A stretch of DNA of 64,000 bases, taken from assembly GCF_038002765.1 (NCBI RefSeq), contig NZ_JBBODE010000001.1:186001-250000 (forward strand). Direction: 5' to 3'. This document shows, piece after piece, positions 53,880 through 61,857 of the stretch (within the stretch, counting starts at the first letter, position 1; each line of letters starts with the position of its first letter). The notes below the pieces were generated by a model. The model ran no database searches and was not told the DNA's origin. It saw only the letters and a list, made by a program, of their open reading frames with translations. The stretch is from Peribacillus sp. FSL H8-0477. GTDB taxonomy: Bacteria; Bacillota; Bacilli; Bacillales; DSM-1321. Position numbers and translations under genes: made by a program.

Positions 53880-54431
53880 ATGAAACGAAGTATTATCTAT
53901 GCCCAACTGCTCTTTCTCGTCCTGTTACCTGTATGGTTAAAATTAATCAACTACCTGCATCCGCTTGTGATCGTTGTCGTCTGGTTTATCCTCACTCTTT
54001 TTGTCGTAGGTGTGACCTGCTGGTGGAGGCAAGTAAAAGTCATCCTACCCGTCCAAGTTTTACATATCACGGCCATTCTTTATACATGCTGTCTGCTGGT
54101 TCTATTATTTTTCAGACCGAAAAATCAAAACTACCACACTATAAATCTTGTTCCATTCGATACGATTCTTTTTTATCTTTCCGGAAACGTTGATGTTCTG
54201 ATCGCCTTTTATAACCTAGCAGCCAATATCTGCTTATTCATCCCCTTTGGTCTCTACTACGGCTATTGGAAACAAGCACCCACGATCAAACAGGTCCTTC
54301 TCATCTCGACCTGCACGATTACTCTTATTGAACTAATGCAATTTATTACCAAAAGAGGCAGCTTGGACATTGATGATTTACTCCTCAATGTACTCGGTGT
54401 ATGGTGCGGCTTCTTACTTACCCGCAGATGA
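53880..54431 (+). CDS. VanZ family membrane protein
   Basis: A 183-aa VanZ-like membrane protein with four to five helices. NLVPFDTILFYLSG and AANICLFIPFGLYYGYW are the conserved motifs, and ITLIELMQFITKRGSLDIDDLLLNVLGVWCGFLL (E-x-x-Q...D-x-D-D) forms the active-site-like motif of VanZ-type proteins. VanZ members give low-level glycopeptide tolerance or act on lipids; the specific function is unknown. Confidence 0.85.
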   Translation: MKRSIIYAQLLFLVLLPVWLKLINYLHPLVIVVVWFILTLFVVGVTCWWRQVKVILPVQVLHITAILYTCCLLVLLFFRPKNQNYHTINLVPFDTILFYLSGNVDVLIAFYNLAANICLFIPFGLYYGYWKQAPTIKQVLLISTCTITLIELMQFITKRGSLDIDDLLLNVLGVWCGFLLTRR

Positions 54432-54452
54432 AGAAAATCTTGGTAATCAAAA

Positions 54453-54490
54453 AACAGGCTCCCATTATTTAATGGGAACCTGCTTTTTTT
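54453..54490 (+). terminator. Rho-independent terminator
   Basis: AAACAGGCTCCCATTA-TTTA-ATGGGAACCTGCTTTTTT with an imperfect 13-bp stem. Confidence 0.8.
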
Positions 54491-54496
54491 AGCTAA

Positions 54497-54595
54497 GGGC
54501 CGAATGATCATCAGTTTGGGCCGAATAAATGTCAATATGGGACGAATCATTTTGGTTTTGGGCGGAACGTATGTCAGTTTAGGCCGAATCATCCC
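54497..54595. repeat. 21-bp tandem repeat, five degenerate copies
   Basis: The unit starts GGGCCGAAT and has a period of exactly 21 bases: GGGCCGAATGATCATCAGTT, GGGCCGAATAAATGTCAATA, GGGACGAATCATTTTGGTTT, GGGCGGAACGTATGTCAGTT and AGGCCGAATCATC. The antisense reading is a 7-residue repeat IRPKLxx, so a translated repeat is theoretically possible. It lies in non-coding DNA next to the IS. Confidence 0.75.
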
Positions 54596-54746
54596 ATTTG
54601 AGAGCTCTAATTTCAGATCCGCTAAGTGCTAACTATATAAATGAAAGCAAAATCAAAAAAAGATGCCCTTTTGTACTGAACCCCAATAGTTAGACTTTAC
54701 TCGGAGTGAGAATTCACTTCGAGTTTTTTCGGTTAGTTAATTACGA

Positions 54747-55546
54747 TTATCCTGCTTTCTTCAAGCGATATTCAACCGGGCTACATCCGTTGAGTTTCGA
54801 CTTAATTCGCTTATAATTGTAGTAATGTATATATTCATCTATCGCCCGTTTAAGCTCTTCAAAGCTGCGATAGGTCTTGCCGTAATACATTTCTTGTTTC
54901 ATCAAGTCGAAGAAATTTTCCATGGGTGAATTGTCCAAACAGTTTCCTTTTCGAGACATACTTTGGAAGATTTTCATTTCCTCTAAACGATTGCGATACT
55001 GAGCCATTTGATAAGCCCACCCTTGATCCGAATGAATGGTACGACGAAATGGACAATCACTTGTCACGTTAATCGCCTCATTCAAGGCATCATTCACCGC
55101 CTTAGCATTAGGGCGCTCTGAAAAGCGATACGACAGTATTTCTCCATTAAACATATCTAAAAACGGATCAAGATAGGCTTTCTTAATCACCAGTGTACCG
55201 CGTGTATCCTCGACGTAATACTTGAACTCAGAAGTGTCCGTTGTGATTTTTTGATGGGGCACGCTCGTATAAAAACGACGATGAAGCGGTTCTTCGCAAC
55301 CCTGCCAATTGTTCCACGATACGTACTGTATTTACGTGATTTTTGACGAAATTTAACGCACGTAATTTCTAGTTTATTCATGATGCGTAAAATTTTCTTA
55401 TGGTTTACGGTAAATCCACGTTTACGTAATTCCATATCAATCCTACGGTATCCATAATTTCCGTCATTTTCATCAAAAATCTCTTTGATGATCCGTTCAA
55501 TCTTCTCGTCTGGATTATTACGTTTAAAATGTTTCTGCCAGTACAT
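54747..55546 (-). pseudogene. IS3-family transposase orfB (DDE), frameshifted
   Basis: The frame starts near 55546 (YWQKHFKRNNPDEKIERIIKEIFDENDGNYGYRRIDMELRKRGFTVNHKKILRIMNKL). It ends out of frame after GTIGRVAKN, while the next frame continues HQKITTDTSEFKYYVEDTRGTLVIKKAYLDPFLDMFNG, HSDQGWAYQ and CLDNSPMENFFDLMKQEMYYG. These give the D, D and E of the DDE triad. A single lost base near 55280 separates them. Confidence 0.85.
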
Positions 55547-55587
55547 GTAAGTAGATTTAGGAAATTTGGTTGCTTCAAGAAGAAGTG

Positions 55588-56135
55588 TCAGTTTAAATGT
55601 TCCTCGGAGTTCGTGGATGATTCGTGCATCTCGTTCTTGAGTCGATCCGGTATATTCATCCTTAAACCTCGGAGCTTTTTTATAAAGGCAAGTTCCGCCC
55701 TTAATAATTCATTTTCATGCGCTAATTTCTGTTCTCGTGTAAGATTTTTTTCGATTTTCTTTTTAGGTTTAGGTGACATGGGTGAGCGTACTTTCGGTTT
55801 GGATAACCCATTAACTCCTTCTTCTGAAAGTACCTTTCTCCATGAGCTAATCAGAGAAGGATCGCCTAGACCGTACTTAGAAGCCACTATCGTTAATGAG
55901 TCTCCACTAGTTAAGTAATAGTGTATGACATCTAGTTTAAATTGAATAGTGTAAGGTGTGTGTCCATTTTTCCTCGTAAGTGCCTGTTCACCTAACTCCT
56001 TATACATTTTCACCATTTTTCAACTTGTGAGTGATTAGGAATATGAAACTTCCTAGCAATGGCATTATAACCACCTTCACCTTTAAGGTAAGCTTCAATC
56101 ACTTGTTTTTTGAACTGTTTATCATATTTAACCAA
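55588..56135 (-). pseudogene. IS3-family transposase orfA (HTH), frameshifted
   Basis: Starts near TTG 56135 with VKYDKQFKKQVIEAYLKGEGGYNAIARKFHIPNHSQVEKW and then stops. The next frame continues KMYKELGEQALTRKNGHTPYTIQFKLDVIHYYLTSGDSLTIVASKYG and ends in a leucine-zipper-like LAHENELLRAELAFIKKLRGL. A single G lost after TGG explains the break. Relatives join orfA to orfB by a programmed frameshift. Confidence 0.85.
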
Positions 56136-56226
56136 AATAAATACACCCCAATAGTTAGATTTTTGGTCTAACTATTGGGGTGCACATCATTTACCTGTCC
56201 TTTTTTGGATAGATAATGGGCATCTT

Positions 56227-56523
56227 TTACTTTTTTCTTTGTTTGGCATCTGCCTTATGTCTATAGGCGATGAATCCAGTTTTTAAGCCGGCGTAATTGC
56301 CTATGGCAGCATAGCCATAAAACCAGCCCATAAAAGCCCCTGCAAGTATACTATGTCGATGACTGATAAAAATAGAAATGGCTAAGCCTAGTATGAGTGC
56401 AGTAAGAGGTGCATATTTGTTGGGCAGCTTAAAGAACATTTTTATTAATTGTGTTAGAAGCATCACTACCGGTACTGCGATCACAGCATCCCAAAAGTTT
56501 GTATGGATGGTGGGGAAATTCAT
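56227..56523 (-). CDS. Small membrane protein, holin-like pattern
   Basis: A 98-aa protein with three hydrophobic stretches (WDAVIAVPVVMLLTQLIKMFF; YAPLTALILGLAISIFI; SILAGAFMGWFYGYAAIGNYAGLKTGFIAY) and a basic tail (RHKADAKQRKK). This is like phage holins or small inner-membrane proteins. No endolysin is nearby, so I do not call it a holin. AGGTGACCTAAC precedes ATG 56523. Confidence 0.55.
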   Translation of the reverse strand: MNFPTIHTNFWDAVIAVPVVMLLTQLIKMFFKLPNKYAPLTALILGLAISIFISHRHSILAGAFMGWFYGYAAIGNYAGLKTGFIAYRHKADAKQRKK

Positions 56524-56564
56524 GTTAGGTCACCTCAATGGTAGGGTGCCCAATTATACTAATT

Positions 56565-56965
56565 TTAAAATCCAGCAGTTAAACTTGCTTGTATTTCAAT
56601 AAAATCATCTTCATTGAAACTGATTTCCGGTTCAACCCATGAGAAACCATCCCCTTTAAAGCGCGGAACAATATGTGATAGTGTTCCACATCTTTAAAGA
56701 TCCCGTTATTCTGCATAACCGTTAGTCCATCTGTGTTCAGTATCGATTCGAGTGCTCTTGCAGCTCTTTGTGCAACAGTGATGACCTCAATCAAACTTTC
56801 TCGATCTACTTCAGGAAACTCTTGGTAGTGTTTTTTAGGTACAACCAAAAGATGACCTTTATTGATGGGATCGTTGTCTAAAAAGCAACACACTAACTCG
56901 TTTTCATAGATCATATAAGCGTCTATTTCTTTAGAAATAATTTGACAAAAGATGCATTTGGACAT
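56565..56965 (-). pseudogene. HIT family hydrolase with a 4-base deletion
   Basis: The protein starts CIFCQIISKEIDAYMIYENELVCCFLDNDPINKGHLLVVPKKHYQEF and NNGIFKDVEHYHI, as in HIT hydrolases. The third catalytic His and the rest are then lost by a frame shift. In the next frame VPRFKGDGFSWVEPEISFNEDDFIEIQASLTAGF follows to TAA at 56565. A loss of four bases, probably one copy of CATA, at the CACATA step near 56680 explains it. The triad HxHxH is incomplete, so the protein is likely inactive. Confidence 0.75.
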
Positions 56966-57104
56966 TTTGGACCTCCATAATATTTTTTTGTAAAAAATAG
57001 CATACGGAAGGGTGCGTTACTTAGATATTTGCAAGAAAGGACCTATTGTATCTGCTTAGACTATGGAAATACAAAAAGCCAACAATTGTTGACTGGATAG
57101 TACT

Positions 57105-57740
57105 CTATATATTTAGTTTCATTTTATGTACTATTTTCGATACTAGATTCTTCATTGAGAGTGACTGATTCACTTCACGTTTCTTACCAGAAGAGCTCAT
57201 CGCAAGTAACTTCTTGACCACTTCTTCATCCTGCATGATTTTTTCAATATCAAATACAATGGGGATAAGTGCTCCTGATGGACCTACCATAGCCTCTCCT
57301 CTTTGGTCTACGCCTAACCCAAATGAAATACGCATCATTCGATAAAACTTTTTTTCCATAAGTGCTACATAGTATTTTGGATAATGGCTAGTCGCATGAT
57401 CATAAAAAACATGCATAAAATCCTCAAAAAAACCTTGGCGATGAAATTCCTTGTTTAAACAAAGTTTATCTATCTCCCAAACTCTCTTCTGATTTATTCT
57501 TATATCCTCAAAGGTAGAGAAAGGAAATCTTCCTTCGACTGTACTGTCTGGATTTTGAGGATCATACGGAATGAACTCAATGGTTCCTATCACTTTTTTC
57601 TTTTTTTCAGGCAGCAAAAGATTGTATCTAATACCATCCTTTGCATAGGGATCATTTTCCCAGTTATACTTCTCACAAAAATACTCCCATGAATGCTGAA
57701 ATTGTATCTGCTGCCTAGATGTTTTGACTATTTCATACAT
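57105..57740 (-). CDS. GNAT-fold acyltransferase, LuxI/FeeM-like, in the RiPP cluster
   Basis: The 211-aa protein has a GNAT-like layout without the usual RxxGxG: GTIEFIPYD, then TFEDIRINQKRVWEIDKLCLNKEFHRQGFFEDFMHVFYDHA, YVALMEKKFYRMMRISFGLG, and the C-terminal PIVFDIEKIM. The E-x-D/K-L...FHR motif (near residues 89-101) recalls LuxI/FeeM and PEP-CTERM-associated N-acyl transferases that use acyl-ACP. It is the last gene behind the second precursor and the exporter on the same strand, so it probably acts on one cluster peptide. AGGTAGGT precedes ATG 57740. Confidence 0.55.
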   Translation of the reverse strand: MYEIVKTSRQQIQFQHSWEYFCEKYNWENDPYAKDGIRYNLLLPEKKKKVIGTIEFIPYDPQNPDSTVEGRFPFSTFEDIRINQKRVWEIDKLCLNKEFHRQGFFEDFMHVFYDHATSHYPKYYVALMEKKFYRMMRISFGLGVDQRGEAMVGPSGALIPIVFDIEKIMQDEEVVKKLLAMSSSGKKREVNQSLSMKNLVSKIVHKMKLNI

Positions 57741-57817
57741 TATTATACCTACCTTTTAAATTTCGATTTGAATTTAATGGTTAGTTTTATTATTTAATAA
57801 TAGTGTACACTTACAAC

Positions 57818-57860
57818 AGCCCATACCCTTATTGTGTCTACTACATAAGGTATATGGGCT
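57818..57860 (-). other. Long hairpin between precursor 2 and the acyltransferase gene
   Basis: On the minus strand AGCCCATATACCTTAT pairs with ATAAGGGTATGGGCT around about 12 bases. There is no T run, so it resembles an RNA-stabilising or processing structure more than a terminator. It starts nine bases after the stop of the second precursor. Confidence 0.6.
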
Positions 57861-57868
57861 TAAAGCAT

Positions 57869-57997
57869 TTAGCTGTCAAATTCGTCTGGAATCGATGGAA
57901 CTGTTGGTGGTTTTGGTGGTTTTGGTGGTTTAATCCCTTTCATTGTCTTTTTAATTTCAAGGATCTCAATATTTGGTTTTTTCCATTCTCTTTTCAA
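57869..57997 (-). CDS. Second RiPP precursor: lasso-type leader with Lys-Pro-Pro core (42 aa)
   Basis: GAGGAGG seven bases before TTG 57997 opens a 42-residue peptide. Residues 1-19 form a leader of the lasso type: WKKP (WxxP, residues 5-8), IEILEI (residues 10-15), and Thr-Met at 18-19, equivalent to Thr -2. The predicted core begins KGI, then has three KPP repeats (residues 23-31), TVPSIP, and ends DEFDS. Positions 7-9 of the core are Lys-Pro-Pro, so no Asp or Glu is available for a lasso ring. The C-terminal Ser suits the neighbouring HprK-like kinase. It lies 107 bases after the exporter. Confidence 0.65.
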   Translation of the reverse strand: MKREWKKPNIEILEIKKTMKGIKPPKPPKPPTVPSIPDEFDS

Positions 57998-58104
57998 TAC
58001 TTTTCCTCCTCAACTTTAACTCCATTTTTTCTTAAGACTATATCTTTTGATGAATCCTTGATCTGACTCTTAAATTTCACCTCCCTAAATATCACGTCTT
58101 TAAA

Positions 58105-59898
58105 TCATTGAATCACTTCCATTTGTCTTCCTAACAATTTACTAAACGTTTTATTTTTTTCTTGGGATAGTTGGTTGAACCCTCCTTGCTGGATGACTTG
58201 TCCATCTTCTAGTACGATGACTTGATCCGCATTGCGAATCGTTGACATTCGATGAGCGATGACAATGATTGTCATTTTTCCTTTTAAACGTTCTAAGGCT
58301 AATTGGATGTTTGCTTCACTCTCGGTATCAAGCGCACTAGTAGCTTCATCTAAAACAAGAATCGATGGTTTTCTCAATATCGCTCTGGCCATTACAAGCC
58401 GCTGCCGTTCTCCCCCTGAAAGCTTAATGCCGCGGTCTCCGATTAACGAGTCCAAACCATTTGGTAACTTTCCTACAAATTCAGCTGCTGAAGCGAACGT
58501 TAAGGCTTCCCACATGTCTTCTTCACTTGCCTCGGGTTTTACGAGCATTAAATTTTCTCGGATACTAGCATTGAAAAGAAATGGATCTTGGGGTACATAG
58601 CTGAGCGAACTTCTTAATGAAAGTATGTTTTCTTTCGTTAACGGAATTCCATCTAACAAAACTTGACCTGTTTCTGGTTGATTGAGCCCCATCAATAAAT
58701 CAATTAACGTACTTTTACCAGCTCCAGAACGCCCAACAAATGCGGTCATTTCATTGGAAGGGATCCATAGATTGATATCCTTTAAGGCATATGTTCTTTC
58801 ATTTTTGTTATAACGAAAGTGAATATTCCGACATTCTATTCCCTTTTGTAAATCCAGTGATTTAATATTTTCTTGCTCTAGGAATTCCTCAGCTTGTTGA
58901 CATTCCTCTTGAAGTCTTTTAACGGCTTTAAAAGATGGCAATGTCGTCGCAATTTGCTCTAGTGAGGATTGAATCCCGGCAACTCTCGGCCATAACCTCC
59001 CGAATATAACGATGATTAACATCAACTGACCTGCCTGGGCCTGAAACATTTTAATAGCAACAAATATGAAAATAATCATTAATAGCGAAGAAGCTAGTTT
59101 ATAATATAATTGCGAAGTTGTTTTCAACTTCAAATATTCTACTTGTTCCGACTCCATATTTTTGGTGATCGTACGAAACCATTGCATTCTGGATTCCTCT
59201 AAAGAATTACTTTTAATATCTTTTATTCCATTGATTTGATCCGTCGTTCCCGCGTAAAATTGCCTTGCCAATTCATAATTACGATTTCCTAATGCAAGAG
59301 ATCGTTTAAGGAACTTCCGATTGAGAAATACGATAAAGACACCACTAATTAAAACAAAAATAGTGATATTTGGTGATAACCAGAAAGCGAGAGCAATCTG
59401 AATGACCGTGAAAATTAGGGAGGCCATAAATTGTAAAAAGGCATGGATTCCTCCGCTAGTACGTGTTACTTCAGATAATAGTAAATTAATCAGATCAGAC
59501 TTCCTATTTTTAATAAAAAAATCCCAATTAGCGTGTAGTAAACCACTATATGTATCTGTACGAACTTTTCGTAAGAAGCCATTTTGAATAACTCCATTAC
59601 GAATGACGATTTGTCTTTCTACTAAGTTATAGCCCATTATGACCAAAAAGTAGATCCCAAGAATAATAGATAACCGAATAGAGGCAGGCAGGCTATCTAG
59701 AAAGCCAAATAAGTTGAATATGGCTAAATGATCAACATCCATATTCACGATGCCGCTCATCCCAATCAAACTAATTAATAATAAGGTCCCTACACTCTCT
59801 AATAAGCCAATAAAAGTCATGGCAATCATATTTATATACAGAACTTTTCCAGCATACGAATGAATCTGCTTTAAAAAATAGATAATGTCCTCTTTCAT
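58105..59898 (-). CDS. ABC exporter of the lasso peptide cluster (D protein)
   Basis: A 597-aa half-transporter with a six-helix domain and one ATPase. The ATPase has Walker A GRSGAGKST (389-397), the signature LSGGERQRLVMARA, Walker B ILVLDEATSALD and the H-loop AHRMST. It has no peptidase domain, as is usual for lasso D proteins, which export the mature peptide and give self-immunity. It begins 12 bases downstream of the nucleotidyltransferase gene. It is the last gene before the second precursor. Confidence 0.9.
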   Translation of the reverse strand: MKEDIIYFLKQIHSYAGKVLYINMIAMTFIGLLESVGTLLLISLIGMSGIVNMDVDHLAIFNLFGFLDSLPASIRLSIILGIYFLVIMGYNLVERQIVIRNGVIQNGFLRKVRTDTYSGLLHANWDFFIKNRKSDLINLLLSEVTRTSGGIHAFLQFMASLIFTVIQIALAFWLSPNITIFVLISGVFIVFLNRKFLKRSLALGNRNYELARQFYAGTTDQINGIKDIKSNSLEESRMQWFRTITKNMESEQVEYLKLKTTSQLYYKLASSLLMIIFIFVAIKMFQAQAGQLMLIIVIFGRLWPRVAGIQSSLEQIATTLPSFKAVKRLQEECQQAEEFLEQENIKSLDLQKGIECRNIHFRYNKNERTYALKDINLWIPSNEMTAFVGRSGAGKSTLIDLLMGLNQPETGQVLLDGIPLTKENILSLRSSLSYVPQDPFLFNASIRENLMLVKPEASEEDMWEALTFASAAEFVGKLPNGLDSLIGDRGIKLSGGERQRLVMARAILRKPSILVLDEATSALDTESEANIQLALERLKGKMTIIVIAHRMSTIRNADQVIVLEDGQVIQQGGFNQLSQEKNKTFSKLLGRQMEVIQ

Positions 59899-59910
59899 AA
59901 TGTGAACCCC

Positions 59911-61086
59911 CTAAGATAAGGCCAATTTCCTTGTTTTTCTCCAGACCATTAATAGCGGTCTTAAAGGAAAATATAAAAAATGAAGTTTTTTTGGTAACGG
60001 TAATGTCTCTACATCGATTGGGTAGGGATACATCATACTGAGAAGGAAGAAAAACTTTTGATAAGTAGACATTAAGGAGAATAAATGACGTGTATGATAG
60101 CTGGTGATTTCTTCTGGAACAGGATCTGTATGTAAATTCACCATTTTTTCTAAATAGAAAATCGCTTCTTGAGCTAAAATATGAGCTTTAGTTCCTCTTA
60201 AAAATGGCTTCATCTCTTTTGTAATAGGTGATTCTAGTAACTGTGATGCAAGGACAATTGCCTGCTCCATAACATCCAGGTTATGACTTGATTTACTCAA
60301 TTGATAAGCCAACTTCCAATCTACTGGCTGCTTCATTAATTGTTGAATATCATCCAGCCAACGTAAACGGGACCAGCCATGACGTGCCCCATGCGTAACA
60401 AGAAAGATAAACAGATCCTCTCTTCCTAAGAAGTAAACTGGAAAATTCGTTAGGTTACTCATTCTTTTTCTTTCCCATAATTCTTGGAAGCTCGGTTCCT
60501 TTCCTGGTCCTGGATGTAGACGCCAATGAATTTCAAGCTTCACTTGTTTGTGTGGGTGAAAATAGGTAACATGATGGTGCCTCCAACGCCAATCATTCAA
60601 CACGGTTTCGATATAGTCATCTTTTGCATACCCTTGCTTAACCAATAATTCCTCAGCCTGATCAAGTTGTTCGATGGGCACAAGAAAATCTAAATCACTT
60701 GACGTACGTAAAGAAAGATCTCCGTATAAATCGTGGGCGACAACCGGGCCTTTTAAAAACAACGCATCAATTCCTATTTCTGAAAGCATTCGGCTGGTAT
60801 ATTCCGTTTCTGCACTCAGTTGCAGCATTCGAAACGTATTACTTTTATAATGATGATTTAATTGCTGCTTTACGAAAGATGGAACCCATTGATCATCTAA
60901 CTTCCTAATGATTGAATAAAGTCTTGGGAACAAGCGGTGATGGAGAGAATACTCTAAAAAAAGATCCCAATTTAAATCGATACATAGTGCTTCTTGCTTT
61001 TCTTGTGAAAATGGAGCCTCTTTCGTCAACTCCAGAATCAAAAGTACTTCATTAGGAACACCTGTTAAATCAAGGATTTTATCCAT
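59911..61086 (-). CDS. Nucleotidyltransferase-fold enzyme of the lasso cluster
   Basis: The 391-aa protein (RBS AAGGAG before ATG 61086) has ALFLKGPVVAHDLYGDLSLRTSSDLDFLVP, in which Asp131 and Asp133 make the nucleotidyltransferase metal pair, then HHHVTYF and EIHWRLHPGPGKEPSF. Such Nt_transf proteins accompany lasso clusters of the paeninodin/pseudomycoidin type. They may add a nucleotide or modify the phosphorylated peptide. The start overlaps the end of B2 by eight bases, so translation is coupled. Confidence 0.8.
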   Translation of the reverse strand: MDKILDLTGVPNEVLLILELTKEAPFSQEKQEALCIDLNWDLFLEYSLHHRLFPRLYSIIRKLDDQWVPSFVKQQLNHHYKSNTFRMLQLSAETEYTSRMLSEIGIDALFLKGPVVAHDLYGDLSLRTSSDLDFLVPIEQLDQAEELLVKQGYAKDDYIETVLNDWRWRHHHVTYFHPHKQVKLEIHWRLHPGPGKEPSFQELWERKRMSNLTNFPVYFLGREDLFIFLVTHGARHGWSRLRWLDDIQQLMKQPVDWKLAYQLSKSSHNLDVMEQAIVLASQLLESPITKEMKPFLRGTKAHILAQEAIFYLEKMVNLHTDPVPEEITSYHTRHLFSLMSTYQKFFFLLSMMYPYPIDVETLPLPKKLHFLYFPLRPLLMVWRKTRKLALS

Positions 61087-61558
61087 AATTTTCTCCTTCT
61101 TGGCTAGTCTCTTTCTTCCTTTTCGCAAATTTGGCAACTACCGTGAACCTTTCCATACCATCCGAACCTGAAATATAGAAGGAACCACTCCGAAGCCAAG
61201 CATGGGCAATCAATCCCATTTGATCTTTGGCTGTCCCTAAATAGAGTGTACTCTCAATCCCTCTTTTTTCTAGCATTTTCATTCCAGCTATCGCTTTAAC
61301 CAGGCATTCACTTTCCCAAAATGTAAACAGGCTCATCATATGAATGGCATTTGAAACGTTTCGTAAAATGACTCTATTTTGAGTATTTTCAAGATAAGTT
61401 GTTTCTGCCATTTGTTCACCTAAGGAAGGCGCGATCTTGGCGAAGACTTTGCTTTTCCGGTACCGAGCCCAAGCTAAGGTTACAAAGGCTTCCACCATCA
61501 ACCTTTTCATGCTCACATCCAGTTTATAAAAGGTTCTTATTTTATGGAATATAGTCAT
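61079..61558 (-). CDS. Lasso peptide leader protease B2 (transglutaminase-like)
   Basis: A 159-aa protein of the lasso peptide B2/transglutaminase-like Cys protease family. The catalytic Cys85 is in FWESECLVKAIAGMKMLEKRG, His119 is in LIAHAWLRSG, and Asp133 in GSDG follows. It cuts the leader after Thr -2/residue -1 when delivered by B1. Both B1 (upstream) and the nucleotidyltransferase (overlapping) are on the same transcript. Confidence 0.9.
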   Translation of the reverse strand: MTIFHKIRTFYKLDVSMKRLMVEAFVTLAWARYRKSKVFAKIAPSLGEQMAETTYLENTQNRVILRNVSNAIHMMSLFTFWESECLVKAIAGMKMLEKRGIESTLYLGTAKDQMGLIAHAWLRSGSFYISGSDGMERFTVVAKFAKRKKETSQEGENYG

Positions 61559-61572
61559 TGTTCCCTCCTAGA

Positions 61573-61857
61573 CTAGCTAATGAAAATTAGCCCTTCTTCC
61601 TTAAGCTTTTCTAGAAAAGAAAGCACCTGGTCTTCACATTCTGTTTGACTCACTTCATAGATTGATTGAAGTGAATGGACAATCTGCTCAATAGTAACTG
61701 GTTCTTTAATCAAGTCCCAAATGTCTCCGCCAACTTGTCCTAAGTTATAATATTTCCCACTTTGTATACTTAACATGACCTTTTCTCCATCCATGTCACT
61801 AACGATATATCCTTCTGCTTGACTGATTAATTGATTAGTAGAGATAGTTTGTGTCAT
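61573..61857 (-). CDS. Lasso peptide B1 protein (PqqD-like RRE)
   Basis: A 94-aa PqqD-like winged helix. GYIVSDMDGEKVMLSIQSGKYYNLGQVGGDIWDLIKEPVTIEQIVHSL is the characteristic RRE pattern that binds the YxxP or WxxP motif of the leader and presents it to B2. Its ATG overlaps the TGA of the kinase gene (ATGA). Length and position are typical. It may serve both precursors, since both leaders share WxxP. Confidence 0.9.
   Translation of the reverse strand: MTQTISTNQLISQAEGYIVSDMDGEKVMLSIQSGKYYNLGQVGGDIWDLIKEPVTIEQIVHSLQSIYEVSQTECEDQVLSFLEKLKEEGLIFIS

Larger units (their letters stand above)
54677..56184 (-). mobile_element. IS3-family (IS150-like) insertion sequence, inactive
   Basis: About 1.5 kb between imperfect terminal inverted repeats: TGAACCCCAATAGTTAGAC at 54677-54695 and, inverted, TGCACCCCAATAGTTAGAC at 56166-56184. 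It contains an orfA/orfB transposase pair of the IS150 group with a DDE domain. Both frames are broken by single-base indels. At the right end, 56145-56184, the terminal repeat is followed by its own inverted copy, making a perfect 16-bp hairpin. No target duplication can be shown. Confidence 0.85.

Noticed and set aside
54497-54595. 21-bp repeats as a CRISPR array
   Set aside because: Repeats are head-to-tail with no spacers, degenerate, and no cas genes are present.
56227-56523. Holin-like gene as evidence of a prophage
   Set aside because: No endolysin, structural, integrase or terminase genes in the neighbourhood.
57869-57997. Second precursor as another lasso peptide
   Set aside because: No Asp or Glu at core positions 7-9 under the Thr -2 rule; the only acidic residues are near the C-terminus.
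57803-58066. Plus-strand 87-codon frame rich in Trp (WWFWWFWWF)
   Set aside because: It is the complement of the KPP-repeat precursor gene on the minus strand. The poly-Trp reading is the shadow of CCA/AAA codons and has no RBS.
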